Below, piece after piece: positions 8,057-13,246 of a stretch of DNA of 14,445 nt. Under the pieces are notes generated by a model. The model saw only the letters and a list, made by a program, of their open reading frames with translations, was not told where the DNA came from and did no database searches. Origin of the DNA: Acidobacteriaceae bacterium (lineage in GTDB: Bacteria; Acidobacteriota; Terriglobia; Bryobacterales; Bryobacteraceae). Location of the stretch: NCBI GenBank assembly GCA_019239585.1, contig JAFAZU010000392.1, positions 1-14,445 on the forward strand, in the 5' to 3' direction. Position 1 is the stretch's first letter; every line of letters starts with the position of its first letter. Both the position numbers and the translations under genes were made by a program.

Positions 8057-8655
8057 GCCAGGCTCCTTCGTAAGCGTTCGTAAGCGCGATACAGCAGGCT
8101 TTTGACGGCGGCTTCCGAGCAGCGCAGCTCTCTGGCAATCTGCCAGTACTCGAGTTCGCGATACTTGTGCATAATCACCGCTTCGCGCTGCGTGGCCGGC
8201 AGACAATCAATCGCGTAACGGATCTCCTGCGCCTTGACGTCGGCAAGCAAGTATTGCTCCACCGTTGGTTTGCAATCGGTATATTGGCGCGGACCGGCTT
8301 TGCTCGCCGAGGCTTCCAAATTCTCTTGACGCTGTCCGTTGCAGGGGTCGCGCAACCAATTAATGGCCGTGTGGCTCGCGATTCGAAACAGCCAGGTCGT
8401 AAACCGAGCTGCCGGTTGATAAGACTCACGTGCCCGATACACACGCAGAAAAACTTCCTGCGCCAGTTCTTCCGCTTCGAAACGATTCTGCACCGTGCGC
8501 TGCAAGAATGAAATCAGCGGCTTGCGATACCTGTTCACCAGCAAGTTAAACGCATGAAGGTCGCCATCCCGTACCCGACACATTAGCTGTACATCCGGCT
8601 CTGTTACGTACGGGTTAATTTCTGTAACGAAGTTATCAGCTGGTACAGTACCCAT
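8032..8655 (-). CDS. ECF-type RNA polymerase sigma factor
   Basis: From ATG 8655 the protein is 207 residues. Sigma region 2 spans about 21-102 (AFNLLVNRYRKPLISF, then EAEELAQEVFLRVYRA and the core-binding/-10 helix FTTWLFRIASHTAINWLRD). A linker of about 38 residues follows. Region 4 spans about 148-197 (LPATQREAVIMHKY, then a helix-turn-helix ending AAVKSLLYRAYERLRRSL). There is no region 1 or 3, as expected for ECF factors. A longer start at GTG 8667 exists, but its GGG-AGG codons are the Shine-Dalgarno sequence of ATG 8655, so I chose the shorter form. It is the last gene of the thpR–plsY–gpsA run, 52 bases after gpsA. ECF genes are commonly followed by an anti-sigma gene. Here the 3' neighbour is the overlapping convergent Nudix gene, and no zinc-finger or FecR-like partner is seen in the window. 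Confidence 0.92.
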   Translation of the reverse strand: MGTVPADNFVTEINPYVTEPDVQLMCRVRDGDLHAFNLLVNRYRKPLISFLQRTVQNRFEAEELAQEVFLRVYRARESYQPAARFTTWLFRIASHTAINWLRDPCNGQRQENLEASASKAGPRQYTDCKPTVEQYLLADVKAQEIRYAIDCLPATQREAVIMHKYRELEYWQIARELRCSEAAVKSLLYRAYERLRRSLAHFACERR

Positions 8656-8658
8656 GAA

Positions 8659-8665
8659 CCTCCCC
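8659..8665 (-). promoter_or_regulatory. Shine-Dalgarno sequence deciding the ECF sigma start
   Basis: Read on the minus strand this is GGGGAGG, followed by TTC and ATG 8655. It is the strongest ribosome-binding sequence in the window, though the spacing is short. It falls inside the coding part of the longer GTG 8667 alternative and so argues against that start. Confidence 0.6.
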
Positions 8666-8666
8666 A

Positions 8667-8686
8667 CCTGACCAAACGGGGTCAGG
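8667..8686 (-). promoter_or_regulatory. Leader hairpin directly upstream of the ECF sigma ribosome site
   Basis: A perfect 7-bp inverted repeat, CCTGACC at 8667-8673 and GGTCAGG at 8680-8686, encloses a 6-base loop. In the minus-strand transcript the hairpin lies between the gpsA stop (8708) and the ECF Shine-Dalgarno, ending one base before it. CCCC from the right arm and loop could alternatively pair with the GGGG of the ribosome site. No T-run follows, so it does not look like an intrinsic terminator. A protein operator, an RNA element controlling translation, or a processing site are all possible. Confidence 0.45.
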
Positions 8687-8707
8687 GAATGGAAGGTTTA
8701 CACGTTC

Positions 8708-9706
8708 CTATTCAATTGTCAGTGGTCGCTGCATCAACTCACGAATGGCTTCTCGCGGGTCTTTTTCGCTGTAAAGAACATCATGCATCTTATTAATAAT
8801 AGGCAAATCAATACCCTCTCGCTGCCCCAGCAGGTACGCCGCGCGGCAGGTCCCAACGCCTTCCGCCACAGTTTTCATGTGGCTGAGGATTTCATGTAAT
8901 TTGCGCCCTTGTCCAAGTTGTGCGCCCACATAACGATTCCGTGATAAATGTCCTGTGGCGGTCAGTACTAAATCCCCCAGGCCAGCTAACCCGCTCAACG
9001 TTCGTCCATGCCCGCCCATCGCCACAGCGAGTCGCATAATTTCCGCTAAGCCCCGGGTCACGAGCGCCGCCACACTGTTGCTGCCCATCCCCAGGCCGCT
9101 GCAAATGCCTGCTCCAATCGCAATGACGTTTTTCAATGCTGCTCCCAGCTCTACTCCGATCACGTCGGTGCTGGTGTAAAAGCGCAGTTGGGGAGTAGCC
9201 AGGGCGTACTGCATCTGTTCCGCTAAGTCGAAGTCGTCTGATGCAATCACTACAGCAGCCGGTTCTCCTGCCGCAATCTCTTTAGCAAAGGTGGGTCCGG
9301 AAAGCACTGCGACCGCGCGCCCGTCATCTTCAGCCAGTTCCTCTTTAATCAATTGAGACATACGGCATAGCGAGTCTTCCTCCAATCCTTTCGTGGCGCT
9401 CACCAATCTAGCGCCGGGAGGTACATGATTGCGGAGAAGTCGGGCTGTCTGCCGGAGATAGCGCGAAGGAACAACATACAGTATAATCTCTGCGCCGCGT
9501 AGCGCACGGTCTAGCGCAGGGCTGACCTCAACATTGGCCGGCAGCTTGAACCCTGGTAGATAATACATGTTTTCCCGAGCTTCGGCCATCTCCTCTGCCC
9601 GTTCCGTATTGTGAGCCCATAAGCAGATCTGTTCGAAGCGCGAAGCCAAAGCAATCGCAAGAGCTGTGCCCCAACTGCCCGCGCCGAGCACGCACAAACG
9701 GCTCAA
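8708..9706 (-). CDS. gpsA: Glycerol-3-phosphate dehydrogenase [NAD(P)+]
   Basis: A 332-residue cytoplasmic enzyme that reduces dihydroxyacetone phosphate to sn-glycerol 3-phosphate, the backbone of phospholipids. The N-terminal Rossmann motif GAGSWGTALA is at 8-17. SGPTFAKEIAAG follows at 136-147, the catalytic lysine region GAALKNVIAIGAG (K192) at 188-200, and GLAGLGDLVLT at 239-249 with SRNRYVG at 255-261. Length and motif order are those of complete bacterial GpsA. The start codon is TTG 9706, two bases after the plsY stop, giving MSRLCVLGAG. No good ribosome site precedes it, so translation is probably coupled to plsY. It directly follows plsY, whose product uses glycerol 3-phosphate. Confidence 0.96.
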   Translation of the reverse strand: MSRLCVLGAGSWGTALAIALASRFEQICLWAHNTERAEEMAEARENMYYLPGFKLPANVEVSPALDRALRGAEIILYVVPSRYLRQTARLLRNHVPPGARLVSATKGLEEDSLCRMSQLIKEELAEDDGRAVAVLSGPTFAKEIAAGEPAAVVIASDDFDLAEQMQYALATPQLRFYTSTDVIGVELGAALKNVIAIGAGICSGLGMGSNSVAALVTRGLAEIMRLAVAMGGHGRTLSGLAGLGDLVLTATGHLSRNRYVGAQLGQGRKLHEILSHMKTVAEGVGTCRAAYLLGQREGIDLPIINKMHDVLYSEKDPREAIRELMQRPLTIE

Positions 9707-9707
9707 T

Positions 9708-10337
9708 TTATGGGTTTTTAACAGCTTTACCGCCCTTTAAAGAGAATACGTGTTCTTCCCCCCTGCGCAGCCGCTCAATATTTGTCTTGTGCCGGTAAAT
9801 AATCAGAACAGCTGAAGCAATCGCGGCCAGTAGAATCGGCGGTGACGGAGTGTAAAGGAGCCAAAGCGCAAAGGGAAACGCCGCCGCGCCGACTATTGAG
9901 CCAAGCGAAACGTGCCGACCGAAGGCGAACGCTCCAAGGAATACCAGCACCACTGCGAGGAGCGCTAAAGGCGCCAAATAAAGAAATGCGCCGATAAAAC
10001 AAGCAACCGCTTTCCCTCCTTTGAAGCGGAGAAAAACCGGATAACAATGCCCTAACAGCACTGCGATCACGCTCAACCCCACTCCGACAGGATCGTTGTG
10101 CGTCAGATAAGCTGCTAGAACAACTGCGGCAAAGCCCTTGCAAATATCAAGCAGCAGAACAATCAGCCCCGCCTTGCCGCCAGCAGTTCGATGCACATTG
10201 GTCGCGCCGATATTTCCGCTTCCCATGGTGCGGATGTCTCTGCCGGAGCTTAACCGTACGAACCAGTAACCAAACGGCAAGCCGCCGATTAAATACGCCA
10301 GAAGCGCGGCAGCAGCGACAAGGGAGAAAGAAGGCAC
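9708..10337 (-). CDS. plsY: Glycerol-3-phosphate acyltransferase PlsY
   Basis: PlsY is an integral membrane enzyme that transfers an acyl group from acyl-phosphate to glycerol 3-phosphate, making lysophosphatidic acid. All three family motifs are present: GSGNIGATNV in the first cytoplasmic loop, GHCYPVFLRFKGGKAVA in the second, and IYRHKTNIERLRRGEE near the C-terminus. About five to six hydrophobic helices surround them. The open frame extends upstream to 10463, but that part overlaps thpR by 116 bases and encodes nothing PlsY-like. I place the start at GTG 10337, 10 bases after the thpR stop, giving 209 residues (MPSFSLVAAAALLAYLIGG), the normal family size. The stop is two bases before gpsA. 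Confidence 0.94.
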   Translation of the reverse strand: MPSFSLVAAAALLAYLIGGLPFGYWFVRLSSGRDIRTMGSGNIGATNVHRTAGGKAGLIVLLLDICKGFAAVVLAAYLTHNDPVGVGLSVIAVLLGHCYPVFLRFKGGKAVACFIGAFLYLAPLALLAVVLVFLGAFAFGRHVSLGSIVGAAAFPFALWLLYTPSPPILLAAIASAVLIIYRHKTNIERLRRGEEHVFSLKGGKAVKNP

Positions 10338-10347
10338 AGTCTCAATG

Positions 10348-10914
10348 TTACGAGGCGGCCATTGCCGCTTGGAAGTGAAAATCGTGCAGCTTCCGGTAGA
10401 TGCTTGAGTTGGACCCGGGATCGCTGCGGTACAAAGCAAAAGAAGACACAGGAAACTCACCAAGCTCTGCCGACTCCATCTCTTCGATTTTCTGCCTGAG
10501 CCTGGACAGGGAGACAGGGCTTTTAATACGCGCCAGTGTCAGATGCGGGCTGAACTCCCGGCTCTCTTTGGGCACTCCCAGTTCTCCCAGCTTTGCTTCT
10601 GTCCTCCGGGCCAGTTCAGCCAGGGCTTCGCCGCCATGAACCCCGACCCATAACACTCGTGGGGAACGGCTGTTCGGGAACCAGCCTAGATTTTTCAGTT
10701 CGACCCGAAATGGTTCACAAGGCGGAAGTGAAGATAAAGAGTTCGTCAGTTCCGCTAACCGTGTTTCGGGCCATTCCCCGATGAACTTCGTCGTAATGTG
10801 TAGGTTGTCCAACGGACTCCATTTAATCTGCGCCTCGGGACGTAGGGCGCTCAACAGCCGCTCCAGCCGTAGCAGGATTGTGGAGGGCAGGTCAATGGCC
10901 GTGAAAATTCTCAT
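10348..10914 (-). CDS. thpR: RNA 2',3'-cyclic phosphodiesterase (2'-5' RNA ligase family)
   Basis: A 188-residue member of the LigT/ThpR family of two-histidine phosphoesterases, which open 2',3'-cyclic phosphate ends of RNA. The N-terminus MRIFTAIDLP is typical, and both HxTx catalytic motifs are present: HITT (39-42) and HLTL (124-127). The ATG 10914 start has no clear ribosome site. It is first in the thpR–plsY–gpsA–ECF run and is divergent from the DNA glycosylase gene across only 39 bases. Its physiological substrate in bacteria is not settled; tRNA-derived cyclic ends are the likely class. Confidence 0.92.
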   Translation of the reverse strand: MRIFTAIDLPSTILLRLERLLSALRPEAQIKWSPLDNLHITTKFIGEWPETRLAELTNSLSSLPPCEPFRVELKNLGWFPNSRSPRVLWVGVHGGEALAELARRTEAKLGELGVPKESREFSPHLTLARIKSPVSLSRLRQKIEEMESAELGEFPVSSFALYRSDPGSNSSIYRKLHDFHFQAAMAAS

Positions 10915-10953
10915 AATAATAAGGGCCGTGTTAATAATCTTCTAGCGCACTTT
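10915..10953. promoter_or_regulatory. Divergent intergenic region between thpR and DNA glycosylase
   Basis: These 39 AT-richer bases separate two genes read in opposite directions, so promoters for both must lie in or near them. AT-rich stretches (TTATTATTATG toward thpR, TTAATAATC toward the glycosylase) are visible, but I cannot define convincing -35/-10 pairs. Confidence 0.3.
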
Positions 10954-11595
10954 GTGCTGTATGGCAAATTGAAAAGAAAAATTTCATCCACAAATGATCC
11001 TTACACTCTTTCTCGCTTGCTGGAAGAAACTGAACTTCTGAAGGTTGGGTACTACGGGCGGTCGACAGTTGATGTGTCCCGTGATCTGCTCAGTTGCGTG
11101 ATTCTGCACAACAACATTGCCGGAATGATCGTTGAAACCGAAGCCTACCTGGGCGCTGACGATCTGGCCGCTCACTCGTCGCGCGGCGTAACCGAGCGCA
11201 CAAAAGTCATCTTTGGGCCTCCCGGCCGAGCTTACGTTTACTTGATCTATGGGATGTACGAATGCTTAAACATAGTAGCGGATCGCGACAGAGTTCCCGG
11301 CTGCGTGCTCATTCGCGCACTCGCTCCGCTTTGCGGCTTGGCAACCATGTACAAACGCCGCCACTGGCACGGTCCCAGTACGGGACTGGCAAACGGCCCA
11401 GGTAAACTCACGCAAGCTCTGGATATTACCAGGAGGCACTACGGCCTGCGATTGGACGAGGGTGACTTAACGATCCGCCGCTGGCGCGAGAAGCCAAGCT
11501 TTGAGATTGCCGCTACCCCGCGCATCGGTATTACCAAATGCATCGACTGGCCACTCCGCTTTATCTGGAAGGACCACCCTTGTCTCAGCAGGTGA
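10954..11595 (+). CDS. mpg: 3-methyladenine DNA glycosylase (MPG/AAG family)
   Basis: This is a base-excision repair enzyme that removes alkylated and deaminated purines from DNA. The family signatures are all present: VETEAYLGADDLAAHSSRG (60-78, containing the catalytic Glu region), FGPPGRAYVYLIYGMYECLN (87-106), NGPGKLTQALDI (147-158) and the C-terminal TPRIGITK (188-195). At 213 residues from GTG 10954 it is close to normal bacterial length. The first roughly 18 residues are not family-like and no ribosome site supports GTG 10954; TTG 10969 is an alternative start. The beta-lactamase-like gene follows on the same strand after about 19 bases, so the two may be co-transcribed. Confidence 0.92.
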   Translation: MLYGKLKRKISSTNDPYTLSRLLEETELLKVGYYGRSTVDVSRDLLSCVILHNNIAGMIVETEAYLGADDLAAHSSRGVTERTKVIFGPPGRAYVYLIYGMYECLNIVADRDRVPGCVLIRALAPLCGLATMYKRRHWHGPSTGLANGPGKLTQALDITRRHYGLRLDEGDLTIRRWREKPSFEIAATPRIGITKCIDWPLRFIWKDHPCLSR

Positions 11596-11614
11596 AGTGT
11601 TTAGAATAAGCAAA

Positions 11615-12529
11615 GTGAAAACAAGTTGGTTTGTCCTTTTCCTCTGTGTTTCCCGTTTGTGCGCTGCCCAAACAGATCCCCGCTCAAAACTCAACGAACG
11701 CATCACTGCCAAGGTTCACGGCTTTAACAGCAAGATTTCGTTGTATGCCAAAAATCTGGACACTGGAAAAAGCTACGAATTGAGCGGTGACGACCCGGTG
11801 CGCACTGCCAGCACCATCAAACTCGCCATCATGGTCGAGTGCTTCGCGGAGGCCGGGGAAGGCAAGCTCAATCTATCCGAGCCAATCAAAGTTACGGAAG
11901 ACGAAAAAGTGTCGGGCAGCGGCATCCTTCAGGATCTGTCGAACGGCGACCAGCTTCCGATTCGTGACATGGTCGATCTAATGATTGTGCTGAGTGACAA
12001 CACCGCAACAAATTTGATCTTGAATCGAATTGGAGGGAATGCCGTAAACGCCCGCATGGCGCAACTAGGCTTTACAAACACTCGGGTCATGCGAAAGATT
12101 TTAGGTGACGGCAACAAATTGAAACCGACGCCGAGCGGCGTTACGGAGGAAGGCGCGAAATCTGAAAACAAAAGATGGGGGATTGGCCGCACCACGCCGC
12201 ACGAAATGGTAACGATTCTTGAAAAACTCTATCGCGGAGAACTGGCCAGCAAAGCCGCTTCCGAAGAGATGCTCACCATTCTGAAGCGCCAACGCGACCG
12301 CGACGGCATCGGGCGCGACATGCAAGATGTAGAAATCGCCAGCAAATCGGGAGCCCTCGATCATCTAAGAAGCGATGTCGGAATCATCTATTCCAAACGC
12401 GGTCCCATCGCCATGGCCATAACCGTTGAGGACATACCCGAAGTGAATTGGACTCCTGACAATCCGGGGCTCCTGCTTATTTCCTCGCTATCTGAAATCT
12501 TAGTTGACGAACTCGGCTCTGCGCGCTAA
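11615..12529 (+). CDS. Secreted class A beta-lactamase-like serine hydrolase
   Basis: From GTG 11615 the protein has 304 residues. A signal peptide (MKTSWFVLFLCVSRLCAAQ) has a likely cleavage after about residue 18, placing it outside the cytoplasm. Penicillin-binding fold motifs are present: S66-T-I-K69 (nucleophile and lysine), S127-D-N129 (in MIVLSDNTATNL) and K244-S-G246. The usual class A omega-loop pattern RxExxxN is not seen; instead there is a charged stretch (GVTEEGAKSENKRWGIG, 175-191), so the identity of the general-base Glu is unclear. It may be a true beta-lactamase of a divergent branch, a D,D-peptidase or an esterase. The frame is open back to 11501, but that part overlaps the glycosylase gene. 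GTG 11597 is another possible start; a signal peptide directly following GTG 11615 decides my choice. Confidence 0.85.
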   Translation: MKTSWFVLFLCVSRLCAAQTDPRSKLNERITAKVHGFNSKISLYAKNLDTGKSYELSGDDPVRTASTIKLAIMVECFAEAGEGKLNLSEPIKVTEDEKVSGSGILQDLSNGDQLPIRDMVDLMIVLSDNTATNLILNRIGGNAVNARMAQLGFTNTRVMRKILGDGNKLKPTPSGVTEEGAKSENKRWGIGRTTPHEMVTILEKLYRGELASKAASEEMLTILKRQRDRDGIGRDMQDVEIASKSGALDHLRSDVGIIYSKRGPIAMAITVEDIPEVNWTPDNPGLLLISSLSEILVDELGSAR

Positions 12530-12536
12530 GCAGCTC

Positions 12537-12917
12537 TCACCAAAGCAGAGGAATGCCGTACGGCGCGAATTTTGCATCTCTTGAGATAAGGATTAGGTTT
12601 TCCTCAATAGACTGGGCAATGAGCATTCGGTCAAATGGATCTCCATGGTAGCGAGGCAGAAGACTTTGTCTGGCAGTGTGTCTGAACTCGATTGGCAGGA
12701 TGTTGAACTGATTTATTTGAAGCTGCTGGGGAATGTATGGCCGGTACGGCCCAGGCAGAGTCAACTTGTTCAATGACACCTTGATTGAAATCTCCCAGAG
12801 TGAACACATGGAGACATAACAGGGTGTATCTTCCTGAATTGCTCGTCTGGCTCTGGCGGAAAGCTTTGGGTCGTCCCAAAGAAACCACAGAAAGGAATGA
12901 GTATCGAGCAGATACAT
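12537..12917 (-). CDS. vapC: PIN-domain ribonuclease toxin (VapC family)
   Basis: The product is 126 residues, typical for a VapC toxin, a metal-dependent endoribonuclease held inactive by its antitoxin. The conserved acidic positions of the PIN fold are visible: D5 (YLLDTHSFLW), E42 (SLWEISIK), D93 and D96 (HGDPFDRMLIAQ) and D114 (ILISRDAKF). It resembles the COG3744 subgroup. The ATG overlaps the antitoxin stop by one base (TAATG), so translation is coupled. It is tail-to-tail with the beta-lactamase-like gene, seven bases away, with no intrinsic terminator between them. Confidence 0.88.
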   Translation of the reverse strand: MYLLDTHSFLWFLWDDPKLSARARRAIQEDTPCYVSMCSLWEISIKVSLNKLTLPGPYRPYIPQQLQINQFNILPIEFRHTARQSLLPRYHGDPFDRMLIAQSIEENLILISRDAKFAPYGIPLLW

Positions 12918-13144
12918 TACATATACTCGCTCATCTCTTCCAGCGGCTCATCGAAATCAGGTGACATCCAGCCCTTTCCACCAGTTCCTGGTTGCCGTAT
13001 CGGTTTCGTAGCGGCGGATGAAGGTATTCGAACAATTTGAAACTGCTCCGCACCCTTTGTAAAAATAATCTCTTCCCCGCCAGCGACTTTATCGGCTAAC
13101 TCGGAAAGGTGACTTGCCGCCTCTTCTACGTCGTACTGCGCCAT
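12917..13144 (-). CDS. vapB: Phd/YefM-type antitoxin of the VapC toxin
   Basis: A 75-residue protein starting MAQYDVEEAASHLSELADKVAGGEEIIFTKG. This is the Phd/YefM N-terminal DNA-binding pattern (a strand, an A-x-x-x-L-S-x-L helix, then E-E-I-I-x-x-K-x-G). The C-terminal part (about 45-75, proline- and glycine-rich, ending SPDFDEPLEEMSEYM) is the kind of disordered tail that wraps the toxin. The frame is open to TTG 13171, but ATG 13144 gives the family N-terminus. The gene overlaps vapC by one base. It probably represses its own operon. Confidence 0.85.
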   Translation of the reverse strand: MAQYDVEEAASHLSELADKVAGGEEIIFTKGAEQFQIVRIPSSAATKPIRQPGTGGKGWMSPDFDEPLEEMSEYM

Positions 13145-13159
13145 AGATTCAGAATATCT
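13145..13159 (-). promoter_or_regulatory. Possible operator of the vapBC operon
   Basis: The 15 bases immediately upstream of the antitoxin ATG form an imperfect palindrome: AGATTC at 13145-13150 and GAA-TA-TCT at 13152-13159, that is AGATTC/GAATCT with a two-base insertion in one arm. Autoregulated antitoxin operons usually carry such a site close to the start codon. The match is short and unproven. Confidence 0.25.
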
Positions 13160-13202
13160 GATTGCGAGCAAAACAGGGACATAGGAGGAGCTTGGCTCTT
13201 AC

Positions 13203-13231
13203 CTGGGGAACACTTCATGAGCATTCCCCAG
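13203..13231 (-). terminator. Stem-loop just downstream of ahcY
   Basis: CTGGGGAA (13203-13210) and TTCCCCAG (13224-13231) form a perfect 8-bp stem with a 13-base loop, 16 bases past the ahcY stop codon. The stem is GC-rich like an intrinsic terminator, but no T-run follows on the minus strand (the transcript continues GTAAGAGCC). It may be a weak or factor-assisted terminator, or a stem that protects the mRNA 3' end. It also separates ahcY from the vapBC operon read in the same direction. Confidence 0.4.
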
Positions 13232-13246
13232 CCGGTCTGCCTTGAA

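Noticed and set aside
8067..8086. Two perfect tandem copies of TTCGTAAGCG.
   Set aside because: They lie within the conserved region 4 coding sequence of the ECF gene (AYERLRR), where codons explain the repetition. Only two copies exist and there is no flanking repeat, so it is probably coincidence.
10338..10463. Upstream extension of the plsY reading frame, giving 251 residues with a signal-peptide-like start.
   Set aside because: It lies inside thpR on the same strand and has no similarity to PlsY. GTG 10337 just after the thpR stop gives the normal 209-residue protein.
11501..11614. Upstream extension of the beta-lactamase-like frame from TTG 11501.
   Set aside because: It overlaps the glycosylase coding region, and it would bury the signal peptide that begins at GTG 11615.
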